In this document: positions 54,564 to 64,000 of the stretch, piece by piece
How positions within the stretch are numbered: the stretch's first letter is position 1
Layout: each line of letters begins with the position of its first letter
Assembly (NCBI GenBank): GCA_963786305.1
Contig: CAWAYL010000020.1
Coordinates: 1 to 64,000, forward strand
Length of the DNA: 64,000 nucleotides
Reading direction: 5' to 3'
From: CAKZLS01 sp963786305
GTDB lineage: Bacteria > Pseudomonadota > Alphaproteobacteria > Rhodospirillales > Defluviicoccaceae
Made by a program: the position numbers and the translations under genes
The notes under the pieces: model-generated
What the model saw: only the letters and a program-made list of their open reading frames with translations
Told to the model about the DNA's origin: nothing
Databases searched by the model: none

Positions 54564-55298
54564 TTATCGGAAATTGATGTTGGTCGGGTCCTGAAGGGCG
54601 AGATAGAGCGCCGCCGCGAGCGCGCCTCCGATGATCGGTCCGACCACCGGGATCCACGCGTATCCCCAGTCACTGTCGCGCTTGCCGCCCGGCATCGGCA
54701 GAAGCGCATGCATGATGCGCGGACCGAGATCGCGGGCCGGATTGATGGCGTATCCGGTCGTGCCGCCGAGACTGAGTCCAATGGCGAGCACCAGCAAACC
54801 GACGGGCAAGGCATCGAGAGCACCGAGACCGAAAATGGACACGGCCAGGAACAGAACGGCGAACACCAAAAGGAAGGTACCGACGATCTCGCAGGTAATG
54901 TTGGCGACCGGGTCGCGGACCGCCGGCCCGGTGCAAAAGCAGGCCAGCTTGAGGTCCTTGTCTTCGGTGAGGCCGAAATGCTGTCGATAGAACAGCCAGA
55001 CCAGGGCCGAGCCGATGAAGGCGCCGAGGAATTGTGCGATAATGTAGAGTGGAACCATCGCCCACTCGAACTTGCCGGCAATGGCCAGGCCAATGGTGAC
55101 GGCCGGATTGATATGGGCGCCGCTGAACGCGGCGACGGTGAATACGGCGACGAAGACCGCCATTGCCCAACCCCAGGTGATGACAATCCATCCACCGCCC
55201 TCGCCCTTGGTGCCCGCCAATACGACATTGGCGACGACGCCGTTTCCGAGAAGAATAAGGATGGCAGTGCCGATAAGCTCGCCCAAAAACGGCGTCAT
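54564..55298 (-). CDS. glpF: Glycerol uptake facilitator (aquaglyceroporin)
   Basis: A 244-residue MIP-family channel with six helices and two NPA half-helices, HINPAVT (about residues 62-68) and YAINPARD (about 187-194). The aspartate after the second NPAR is diagnostic of glycerol rather than water channels. It is followed upstream in transcription by glpD and glpK on the same strand, forming glpK-glpD-glpF. It permits passive glycerol entry, after which GlpK traps glycerol as glycerol-3-phosphate. Confidence 0.94.
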   Translation of the reverse strand: MTPFLGELIGTAILILLGNGVVANVVLAGTKGEGGGWIVITWGWAMAVFVAVFTVAAFSGAHINPAVTIGLAIAGKFEWAMVPLYIIAQFLGAFIGSALVWLFYRQHFGLTEDKDLKLACFCTGPAVRDPVANITCEIVGTFLLVFAVLFLAVSIFGLGALDALPVGLLVLAIGLSLGGTTGYAINPARDLGPRIMHALLPMPGGKRDSDWGYAWIPVVGPIIGGALAAALYLALQDPTNINFR

Positions 55299-55382
55299 GA
55301 TCGTTCCTCCCTCGCAGCTTTTGTTGTATTGCCCGCACGGCGGTCCGCACCATCGACCGGTTGGACCGGCCGATGGGTGAAC

Positions 55383-57026
55383 TCACTCCCGCGCGCTTTC
55401 CTTATTGTCATCAATGCCCTCGTCACCGAAATATTCGTCGATCCTCGCCTGGGCTTGGTCGCCGAACATGATGGTGCAGGCCTCGAGCAGTCCCGGCGAC
55501 CGTCGAATATCTTCGCGGCGAACCACCAGAGCGATCTTGGAGCGCCGGCGCAAAAAATCCTCCAGCTTGACGATCATCTCGCGCTCCGCCTTGAGGTTCA
55601 CCTCGCACCGTGTGTACTCGGTTTCCTTGATCAGCACCTCGGCCTCGCTCGGGTCGGCGCGAATGTGCTCGAGAAGCTCGAACGCCTCCATGCCATAACG
55701 CCGCCAGTAGCGAGACGTGAGTTTTTCCGTTGACGTCGGATCGGTGAGCGCGTCGAGATCGATCAGTCTCGCACGATGCTCGAACTCCTTGCGCAGTTCA
55801 TTGGGCGGCTCGCCATACCATTTGTGGTCGGGGTACGGGATGGCAACGCCCATGCGCCCCACATAGTCGCTGATCTCGTCGCCCACGTTGACGCAATCGG
55901 TGTGCTTGCCGCCGAAGATGCTCAGGTGGTTATCGGCATGGTTGATATCGATCGCATGCTTTCGCGAAAGCTGGAGAAAGTCGCGGCCGCCGCCGGTTTC
56001 TCCTTTCAGGGCCAATGGCCGGACGCCCCACCGCTCGGCGATGATATCGTCCTTTGTCAGTGGGTTTTGAAGGCTCAGGCGCTTGTTGATGTTGTCGAGA
56101 ACAAAGTCGCGGTCTTCGTCGGTGACGTGTGAATATGGACTGTCAACCGGTGTGTCCGTGGTGCCGATACACGTTCTCGCGCCCATGGGAATGACGAAGA
56201 ACAGCCGCCCGTCGGTGGCGAAGAACGCCAGGACGCGCGCATGGGGCGTCAACCGATCGACGATCAGGTGAATACCCTTGGAGAATGCGTGATGATGCTC
56301 CGTCTTTTGCCCCGTCAGGGCGTTGTGTTCGTCGGCGAACGGGCCGGCCGCGTTGATCAACACCTTTGAGCGAATTTCGAACTCGGAACCGTCGATGACG
56401 TCGCGGGCCTTGGTGACCCAGAGACCCTGCGGGTTCCTTTCGCCGCCCATGGATTCGACGTAATTTGCCGCCGCGCAACTGCTGTTCATCGCCGAACGGA
56501 CGAAACCGAAGACGAAGCGCGAATCGTTGTCGTGCAGATAGGCATCCGAATATTCGAAGCCCCCGACACCCTTTTCGACCGCGACGACCGGCTCTTCGCG
56601 CTTCATCTGCTCCTTCGATAGCAGTCTCGGCGGCCGGGTGAAGCCGTTTCCGAACAACCAGTACAGCCAGGTTCCGGCATACAGTTTCAGACGGCTGTGA
56701 CGGAATCCTTGTGGGATGGTGGTGAAGAACCGGATTTCCTGGACAATGGAAGGAAAGCTGCGAATGAGATGATTGCGCGACAGGCACAGCTTGCGGACCA
56801 GCGCGAAATCGAACGTCTCCAGGTATTTAATGCCGCCCCAGGCGAGGTTGGAGGATTCCTGACTGGTAAAGCTCGCAAAATCTCCGCGATCGATCAGGGC
56901 GACCTTGGCGCCCTTTCCGGACAGGGCGGCCGCGGAGACCGCCCCGTTGATGCCGCCACCGATCACCAGGACATCGAAAACTTCGCGGCTCAGCCGTTCG
57001 ATATTGGTTCGTCTCAACGTCTGCAT
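55383..57026 (-). CDS. glpD: Glycerol-3-phosphate dehydrogenase, aerobic FAD type
   Basis: Membrane-associated flavoenzyme oxidising glycerol-3-phosphate to dihydroxyacetone phosphate with electrons to quinone. 547 residues. The dinucleotide fold is VIGGGINGAVSAAALSGKGA near residues 20-40; the domain with LLINAAGPFAD-type sequence (KVLINAAGPFADE) and the DAO C-terminal domain follow. The C-terminal GlpD cap with SEAEVLIKETEYTRCEV is present. 39 bp separate it from glpK, implying a shared transcript. Confidence 0.94.
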   Translation of the reverse strand: MQTLRRTNIERLSREVFDVLVIGGGINGAVSAAALSGKGAKVALIDRGDFASFTSQESSNLAWGGIKYLETFDFALVRKLCLSRNHLIRSFPSIVQEIRFFTTIPQGFRHSRLKLYAGTWLYWLFGNGFTRPPRLLSKEQMKREEPVVAVEKGVGGFEYSDAYLHDNDSRFVFGFVRSAMNSSCAAANYVESMGGERNPQGLWVTKARDVIDGSEFEIRSKVLINAAGPFADEHNALTGQKTEHHHAFSKGIHLIVDRLTPHARVLAFFATDGRLFFVIPMGARTCIGTTDTPVDSPYSHVTDEDRDFVLDNINKRLSLQNPLTKDDIIAERWGVRPLALKGETGGGRDFLQLSRKHAIDINHADNHLSIFGGKHTDCVNVGDEISDYVGRMGVAIPYPDHKWYGEPPNELRKEFEHRARLIDLDALTDPTSTEKLTSRYWRRYGMEAFELLEHIRADPSEAEVLIKETEYTRCEVNLKAEREMIVKLEDFLRRRSKIALVVRREDIRRSPGLLEACTIMFGDQAQARIDEYFGDEGIDDNKESARE

Positions 57027-57065
57027 TGCGGTCTCCCTGCGCTGTCGGGCCGTTGACGCCTGTTC

Positions 57066-58577
<1,512 letters not shown>

Positions 58578-58852
58578 TCTTAAGTCTCCTCCCGTTGTAT
58601 ACGCCACTTGCAGCTCTTATTTTTTAAAGTGGTTGGCGATCGTCGCGCCGATGTCGCTGTCCCCACTGGAGAAAAGCGATTATCCGGTGTTCTGGTGTCT
58701 ATGCAGCCACTCCCGAGGCTGTTATTATATGTAAGAAAATATACATCAGCGCGGGGCATGACAATCGATTTTGAACAAAAATCAACAAAATGAAACATCA
58801 TTCTTGATATCGAAACCGCGTCCTGATCCATATCGTCCATCGGGAGGACATC
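58578..58852. promoter_or_regulatory. Divergent glpK / binding-protein promoter region with candidate GlpR operator
   Basis: A 275-bp AT-rich spacer. The imperfect palindrome gattttgaacaaaaatc (58767-58783) with 6-bp arms is followed by further caaaa/gaaac motifs up to 58795. DeoR/GlpR operators are typically AT-rich with such repeats, and a GlpR-like gene lies 3 kb away, so this is a reasonable but untested operator candidate. A gggagga ribosome-binding site serves the plus-strand gene. Confidence 0.4.
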
Positions 58853-60643
58853 ATGAACAGGTACCGCACAGCCGGTCAGCACCTCAAAAATGCAATTGAT
58901 CGACGGACGCTTTTAAGAGGCGCCAGCGCGCTGGGTCTCACGGCGCTATCATCGCTTCCGTCATCCGCTCGAGCCCAGACCGACAACGCGCGAATGGCCG
59001 CGGCCGAACGCTGGACCAAGGTGGAATTCCAACCGTCGACACTGAACCCCGAAGAACAGATGGCGGAGATGGAATTCTTCGCGCGAGCGGCCGCGCCGTT
59101 CCGCGGGCAACAAATTTATGTGGTGTCCGAGACCATCAACACGCACGATTACGAGGCCAAGGTTCTTGCCCGCGCGTTTCGAGAGATCACCGATATCAGC
59201 GTGGTGCACGAGGTCGTGCGCGAGGGCGAACTGGTGCAGCGACTGCAAACTCAGATGCGCAGCGGCCGCAATCTGTATGACGCCTATGTCAATGATTCGG
59301 ACCATATCGGAACCCACTTCCGCACCGGCGGAGCCGTTCCCATCAGCGACTGGATCGCCGGCGACGGCGCCGAGTTCACCCTGCCCTCGCTCGCCCTGGA
59401 CGACTTCATCGGGCTCGGTTTCGTCACCGGGCCGGACGGCAAGGTCTACCAACTCCCCGATCAGCAGTTCGCCAACCTCTATTGGTTCCGGCACGATTGG
59501 TTTAAACGAGCCGATTTGCGCGAGCAATTCCGCAATCGCCACGGCTACGAACTCGGCGTTCCGCTGAACTGGAAGGCCTACGAGGATATCGCCGACTTTT
59601 TCACCAATCATGTTCGCGAAATCGACGGCGAGCGGGTGTATGGTCACATGGACTATGGCGAGCGTGATCCATCCCTCGGGTGGCGCTTTACCGATGCCTG
59701 GCTCGGTATGGCCGGCGTCGGGGATCCGGGGCTTCCGAGCGGTTCGCCTGTGGATGACTGGGGTATTCGGGTCGAGGACTGCCATCCGGTTGGCTCGAGC
59801 GTCAGCCGGGGCGGCGCCACCAACAGTCCAGCGGCCGTTTACGCGCTTCGCAAGTATGTCGAATGGCTCGACAAGTATGCGCCGCCCGAAGCACGGAAGA
59901 TGACGTTTTCGGACGCCGGCCCGATGCCGGGACGGGGTCAGATCGCGCAACAGGTTTTCTGGTACACGGCTTTTACGGCCGATATGCTGAAATCCGGTCT
60001 CCCCGTCGTCAATGAGGATGGAACACCGAAATGGCGGATGGCGCCCTCGCCTCACGGCGTCTACTGGGACGAGGGAATGAAGCTTGGATACCAGGATTGC
60101 GGGGCCTGGACCTTGTTGTCAAGCACCCCTGTTCCGCGGCGCCAGGCAGCGTGGCTGTATGCCCAGTTCACCACCTGCAAGACCGTCTCTTTAAAAAAGA
60201 CGCTCGTTGGCCTCACTCCCATTCGCCAAAGCGACATGATGTCCGCCGCGATGACGGAAGCGGCCCCTCGTCTCGGCGGTTTGGTCGAGTTCTACCGCAG
60301 CCCGGCGCGCGTCGCATGGACACCCACTGGCATCAACGTTCCGCACTATCCCGCTCTCGCTCAGCTATGGTGGACACGCATCGCCGCGGCCGTTCACGGC
60401 GGCGCCGCCCCTCAGGTGGTCATGGACAATTTGGCTACCGCGCAGGACGAATTGCTGGGGCGGATCGCCCAGGCCGGCGTGACCAAGACGTGCGAGCCAC
60501 GTCTGGCGGAGGCGATCGATCCAGAAGAATGGCTGCAGCGGCCGGGTGCGCCAAAACCCGCCCTCGCCGACGAGGACGGTCAAGGCAGGACAATGGAATA
60601 TGAAGAACTGTTGCGGACCTGGAGCGCCGGCCAGCCTGCTTAA
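58853..60643 (+). CDS. Glycerol-type ABC transporter substrate-binding protein (GlpV-like)
   Basis: A 596-residue periplasmic binding protein with a Tat-like signal (DRRTLLRGASALGLTAL, residues 16-32). Large extracellular solute-binding proteins of this length, coded beside glycerol metabolism genes, correspond to GlpV of rhizobial glycerol transporters; the early ETINTHDYEAKVLARAF and WWTRIAAAVHGGAAPQ segments fit that family as I know it. The expected permease and ATPase genes (glpSTPQ) are absent; a MITE-like element and glpR follow. It may therefore work with unlinked components. Confidence 0.78.
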   Translation: MNRYRTAGQHLKNAIDRRTLLRGASALGLTALSSLPSSARAQTDNARMAAAERWTKVEFQPSTLNPEEQMAEMEFFARAAAPFRGQQIYVVSETINTHDYEAKVLARAFREITDISVVHEVVREGELVQRLQTQMRSGRNLYDAYVNDSDHIGTHFRTGGAVPISDWIAGDGAEFTLPSLALDDFIGLGFVTGPDGKVYQLPDQQFANLYWFRHDWFKRADLREQFRNRHGYELGVPLNWKAYEDIADFFTNHVREIDGERVYGHMDYGERDPSLGWRFTDAWLGMAGVGDPGLPSGSPVDDWGIRVEDCHPVGSSVSRGGATNSPAAVYALRKYVEWLDKYAPPEARKMTFSDAGPMPGRGQIAQQVFWYTAFTADMLKSGLPVVNEDGTPKWRMAPSPHGVYWDEGMKLGYQDCGAWTLLSSTPVPRRQAAWLYAQFTTCKTVSLKKTLVGLTPIRQSDMMSAAMTEAAPRLGGLVEFYRSPARVAWTPTGINVPHYPALAQLWWTRIAAAVHGGAAPQVVMDNLATAQDELLGRIAQAGVTKTCEPRLAEAIDPEEWLQRPGAPKPALADEDGQGRTMEYEELLRTWSAGQPA

Positions 60644-60682
60644 AGCAGGGTCCGACCAAGTGACGGCACTGGAACGATGCTA

Positions 60683-60947
60683 ATACCAACGATCACTGAT
60701 CGGTACTCATTGTGATCGTGTTTCACGCTTCCTCGGCAGGAGGGGCCGCGCCGGCGATGGGGACCCATCGTCAAGCGGTTTCGACGCCCCGAGGAAGCGC
60801 GAAGCGCGACCCTGCGGGCGGCCTTTCGGAGGTTTCCGGACGGCGTCGCGCGGCGCTTATGATGCTCCCGCATCACCGCGCACCACGCTCCTTGCCGGAA
60901 GCCCCGAAAGGCCGTCACAATGGGTTCCTATCAGTGCTCGTTGGTAT
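60683..60947. mobile_element. MITE-like element, 265 bp, 33-bp terminal inverted repeats
   Basis: 60683-60715 and the reverse complement of 60915-60947 match at 28 of 33 positions (both begin ataccaacga). No transposase gene lies inside. A 58-bp right-end segment matches 5341-5398 (48 of 58). The right inverted repeat overlaps the 3' end of the GlpR gene. A clear target duplication was not found; TA-like bases flank both ends. Confidence 0.65.
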
Positions 60948-61779
60948 AAGCATCGAGCCCCGCGATGTGAAGGCTGACGTCGCATTGCTCGATGATTCTG
61001 ACGATATGTTCGGGCGGTTCCCTGTCCGTGTAGAGATCGTGGACAGACGACATGTCGCCGAGTTGCACCATGGCACTTCGCAAAAACTTGGTATGATCCG
61101 CCGCGAGTACGACCCTCCGTGAATTCTTAATAATGCGCTGTGCCGCGCGAACTTCGCGGTAATCATAGTCGAGCAGTGTCCCGTCGGCGTCGATGCTGGA
61201 CACGGTAATGATCCCGTAATCAACCTTGAACTGGTCAATGAAATCCTCTGTCGCTTCGCCGACGATGCCGCGGTCGTTTGAGCGGATCAGGCCTCCGGTA
61301 ATGATCACTTCGTGATCGGAATTCCCGCTCAATATGGCCGCGACGTTGAAATTGTTGGTAATGACCCGAAGACCGGAATGATCCTTGAGCGCCTTGGCGA
61401 CCTCCTCGCTGGTGGTCCCGATATCAATGAAAAGCGACGCGTTGTCGGGAATGTCGGATGCAATGAGATGCGCTATCCGGGTCTTTTCCTCGAAACACAT
61501 AATTTGACGCGAGTCGTAGGCAATGTTCTCAACGCTCGAAGCCAGCCCGGCACCGCCGTGAAACCGCTGCAGCAGAGCGCGATCACACAAGTCGTTGATG
61601 TCTCGCCGGATGGTTTGCGCCGAAACGACGAAGTGCTTGGAAAGCGCCTCGATGGAGACAAAGCCCTGCCGCGGAACGAGTTCCAGAATGCGCCGCTGGC
61701 GTTGGTTCAGGGCAAGCGGGTCTCGGCGATCGATCGGAGCATCCTTGATGCCGCTTGTCGCGCTATCGTCTCTATCCAC
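60931..61779 (-). CDS. glpR: DeoR-family transcriptional regulator, GlpR-like
   Basis: 282 residues. The N-terminal DeoR helix-turn-helix is at about 25-80 (LNQRQRRILELVPRQGFVSIEALSKHF, shown here by its parts QRQRRILELV and VSAQTIRRDIND). The sugar-phosphate-binding DeoR C-terminal domain follows, with IDIGTTSEEVAKAL and GGLIRSNDRGIVG. The effector in this context is probably glycerol-3-phosphate. The start is GTG. The last codons (TNEH) and stop lie inside the right repeat of the MITE-like element, so the original C-terminus was probably replaced. Confidence 0.86.
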   Translation of the reverse strand: MDRDDSATSGIKDAPIDRRDPLALNQRQRRILELVPRQGFVSIEALSKHFVVSAQTIRRDINDLCDRALLQRFHGGAGLASSVENIAYDSRQIMCFEEKTRIAHLIASDIPDNASLFIDIGTTSEEVAKALKDHSGLRVITNNFNVAAILSGNSDHEVIITGGLIRSNDRGIVGEATEDFIDQFKVDYGIITVSSIDADGTLLDYDYREVRAAQRIIKNSRRVVLAADHTKFLRSAMVQLGDMSSVHDLYTDREPPEHIVRIIEQCDVSLHIAGLDAYTNEH

Positions 61780-62026
61780 TCTTCCGTGTCGTTCCTCAAG
61801 TTATGGCCTGTGAACTCGTGCTCCCGCCCGGCCTCGGATTGGTATCCCGCATTCGCTATGGTATGTCCAAAACCGGTCATCACGCAACCATCTTGCTTTC
61901 GTTTTCAACCAGATTGGATTGCGAAGGGCACACACGCGACGGAGCCGGGATCCGCCAGCCCCGCTTCCCGCCCTGGGACGCCCGCCGTGCGCGAGCTTTT
62001 CCAAGACCTTTCTCAAGAGGCGTTTC

Positions 62027-64000
62027 TTAGGAGGCGATAGCGCCCTCATCCTCCGCGCCCAATACCACGTCAACCATATGAGTTGCCCCGTCGTCCACGA
62101 GCACGACGCCTCGGCCGCCAGCTTCATGGGCGCGGTCATCCACTGTAATCGAACGCACTCCGCAGGTTACCATTTGGGGATTGTGGACCTGGATCTCATA
62201 ACGGGCGGAGTGGTAGCGAAACGTCATCTTGAACCCGCCCCAGTCACTTGGGATGCAAGGATCAATGTGCAAAGCAGTCCCCCTAAGTCGAAAACCGAGA
62301 ATTGACTCGATGCCGGCTCGGTATAGCCAAGCGGCCGAGCCCGTATACCAACTCCAACCGCCGCGGCCGACATGCGGCAGTTCGCCGTAAACATCGCCTG
62401 CCAACACATACGGCTCTGCCTTGTATCGCTGGACGCCGAGGCGCGTTTTCGCATGGTTGATCGGATTAATCATATTGAATAGCTGGGTGGCGCGATCGCC
62501 ATTTCCGAGGGCCGCGTGGGCCATCACCGCCCATACGGCAGCGTGGGTGTACTGACCCCCGTTTTCCCGAATACCCGGCAAATAGCCCTTGATGTAGCCG
62601 GGGTCGCGGTTCATCCGATCGAATGGGGGTGTCAGCAGAAGGGCGATCCCATCGACCTCGCGAACCAAGTATTCATCGACCGCTTCCATCGCCTGGGCGG
62701 CGCGCGCCGGGTCGGCCGCGCCGGACAACACGCCCCAGCTCTGGGAAAGGGAGTCGATTCGGCATTCTTCGCCTGAAGCCGTGCCGAGCGGCGTGCCGTC
62801 ATCGAAGTAAGCGCGCCGGTACCACTCGCCGTCCCAGCCTTCCCGCTCAACTGCCTCGCGCAGGCTTTCCGCGTGGGCACGCCAAGTCGCCGCTCGGGCT
62901 TGTTCGCCACGCGCCTCGGCAAGGGGGGAAAAACGCATCAGGGCATGATGCAGGAACCACCCCATCCACACGCTCTCGCCCTTGCCGCCGTGACCCACCA
63001 TGTTCATGCCATCATTCCAGTCGCCGGTTCCCATCAGCGGCAGGCCATGCCGGCCCACCGCGAAGCGGGCTTCCAGGGCGCGCGCGCAATGCTCGTACAA
63101 GCTCGCCTGATCGGAGGAGATCGCGGGCTCGAAATAGGCGTCGTGCTGCTCGAGCGGCAGTACCGGGCCTTCCAGGAAGGGAACGTCAACGTCGAGCACG
63201 GCGACGTCAGCGGTAACGTCAACGTAGTGAGCGGTCGCCACGGGCAACCATAACAAATCATCCGAGATATGCGTTCGGACGCCTCTACCGGTCGGCGGAT
63301 GCCACCAGTGCTGCACGTCTCCCTCGACGAATTGCCGGGCGGCAGCGACCAGTAGCTGCTGACGCGCAACGTCTGGCCTCGCCACCACCAGCGCCATGGT
63401 GTCCTGCAACTGATCGCGAAAACCGTAGGCGCCGCCAGCTTGATAAAAGGCTGCCCGCGCCCACACACGGCAGCAAAGCGTTTGATAAAGCAACCAGCTG
63501 TTAAGCAGAAGATCCATTGTCCGGTCAGGCGTTTTCACTCTAAGCGTGCCAACGATGTCATCCCATTGGCGCCTGATATCGGCGAGCAGATCTTCGGGCT
63601 TCTGTTCGCGGTAGTGTTCGACGAGTGTGCGAGCCTGTTCCCCGTCGGCGCCCTGACCAAGCAGAACGAGCACCTCCTGGGACTCATCGGGTTCCAGCCT
63701 TAAAACCGTCTGCAGAGCCGCGCAGGGATCCATGCCCGCGCCGAGCCGGCCGGAGAGGGTAATTTTCCACGCGAGCCCGGCGGGCTGAGCCAAGCTGCCG
63801 TTGCGGCCGATAAACTCGGTCCGATCTCCCGTCCAGGCGCTCTGCCGGCCGCCCATGTCGAGGAACGCCACCTTCTCCGCGAACTCGTGATTCCAGGGGT
63901 TGCGGGCCAGGATGGCGCCAGTAGACGGATCGAGCGCGGTAATGATGAACGGTGCGCCGACCGAACGCGAAGGACCCAGCACCCATTCGGCGAAGGATGT
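62027..64000 (-). CDS. Cyclic beta-1,2-glucan synthase, C-terminal GH94 phosphorylase part (partial)
   Basis: The gene runs off the window at 64000, so only the C-terminal 657 residues or so are visible, open throughout. The segment is the GH94/glycosyltransferase-36 domain of NdvB/Cgs proteins. Markers are SWLLYQTLCCR, GAYGFRDQLQDTMAL, the ISDDLLWLP motif, the catalytic aspartate region GTGDWNDGMN, and GGQYTHAAVW with GRGGWSWYTGSA. In NdvB this domain controls glucan chain length; the synthase and cyclisation domains would lie beyond the window. The product is periplasmic osmoregulated glucan. A phosphorylase-only GH94 protein is the alternative. Confidence 0.85.
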   Translation of the reverse strand, partial: TSFAEWVLGPSRSVGAPFIITALDPSTGAILARNPWNHEFAEKVAFLDMGGRQSAWTGDRTEFIGRNGSLAQPAGLAWKITLSGRLGAGMDPCAALQTVLRLEPDESQEVLVLLGQGADGEQARTLVEHYREQKPEDLLADIRRQWDDIVGTLRVKTPDRTMDLLLNSWLLYQTLCCRVWARAAFYQAGGAYGFRDQLQDTMALVVARPDVARQQLLVAAARQFVEGDVQHWWHPPTGRGVRTHISDDLLWLPVATAHYVDVTADVAVLDVDVPFLEGPVLPLEQHDAYFEPAISSDQASLYEHCARALEARFAVGRHGLPLMGTGDWNDGMNMVGHGGKGESVWMGWFLHHALMRFSPLAEARGEQARAATWRAHAESLREAVEREGWDGEWYRRAYFDDGTPLGTASGEECRIDSLSQSWGVLSGAADPARAAQAMEAVDEYLVREVDGIALLLTPPFDRMNRDPGYIKGYLPGIRENGGQYTHAAVWAVMAHAALGNGDRATQLFNMINPINHAKTRLGVQRYKAEPYVLAGDVYGELPHVGRGGWSWYTGSAAWLYRAGIESILGFRLRGTALHIDPCIPSDWGGFKMTFRYHSARYEIQVHNPQMVTCGVRSITVDDRAHEAGGRGVVLVDDGATHMVDVVLGAEDEGAIAS

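Overview
The window is GC-rich chromosomal DNA from an alphaproteobacterium, probably Rhodospirillales-like. The basis is the mfd / sdhE / recG arrangement, an alphaproteobacterial-type formate dehydrogenase locus with DUF3305/DUF3306/DUF6352/DUF6494 companions, a DUF502 membrane protein, and the C-terminal part of a cyclic beta-1,2-glucan synthase. No rRNA, tRNA or CRISPR array was seen.

Layout. 0-5.4 kb is a mobile-element zone. An IS4-family element (9-bp target duplication) sits inside an ISAs1-family element, which abuts a truncated solute-binding-protein gene. An RlaP-type nucleotidyltransferase follows, then a complete 1,092-bp IS1595-family element with an 8-bp target duplication. 5.4-10.2 kb carries a frameshifted penicillin acylase, an unrecognised protein and a polytopic membrane protein with an unexpected C-terminal DUF333-like domain. 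10.2-22 kb is housekeeping: mfd, sdhE, recG, DUF502, a haloacetate-dehalogenase-like hydrolase, Nudix, tandem-ACT protein, TauE/SafE exporter, TIGR02186 protein and a universal stress protein. 21.5-25.2 kb is a Calvin/pentose-phosphate operon, prk-tkt-rpe, with no RuBisCO in view.

25.9-41.8 kb is a formate-oxidation locus: fdhD; a WD40-cytochrome c fusion; a membrane-bound, Tat-exported, Cys-type FDH (alpha, beta, lipoprotein, gamma) with its TorD chaperone and small Tat protein; DUF3306/DUF3305; a divergent 4Fe-4S protein/DUF6352/DUF6494 operon; a histidine kinase; and a diheme cytochrome c. 41.8-50.1 kb is the most intriguing block. It holds a fatty-acid desaturase, a Ni/Co transporter, an animal-type haem peroxidase, an unrecognised protein with a faint P450-like C-terminus, an old-yellow-enzyme reductase, a RoxA/CcP-like diheme cytochrome and a small membrane protein. 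Together these resemble the parts list of an oxylipin-type lipid oxidation pathway.

50.1-54.4 kb holds duplicated 3' gene ends, IS1595 and IS110 remnants, a GFA protein and two tandem histidine phosphatases. 54.5-61.8 kb is a glycerol regulon: glpF, glpD, glpK, a divergent glycerol-type ABC binding protein and a DeoR/GlpR repressor whose last codons lie in a 265-bp MITE-like element. The window ends inside a cyclic glucan synthase gene.

Frameshifts are very unevenly distributed. Long housekeeping genes are clean, whereas 26.9-48 kb, and above all 41-46.7 kb, carries about twenty apparent indels that can be stitched without in-frame stops. This looks more like local sequence or assembly error, or very recent decay, than old pseudogenes.
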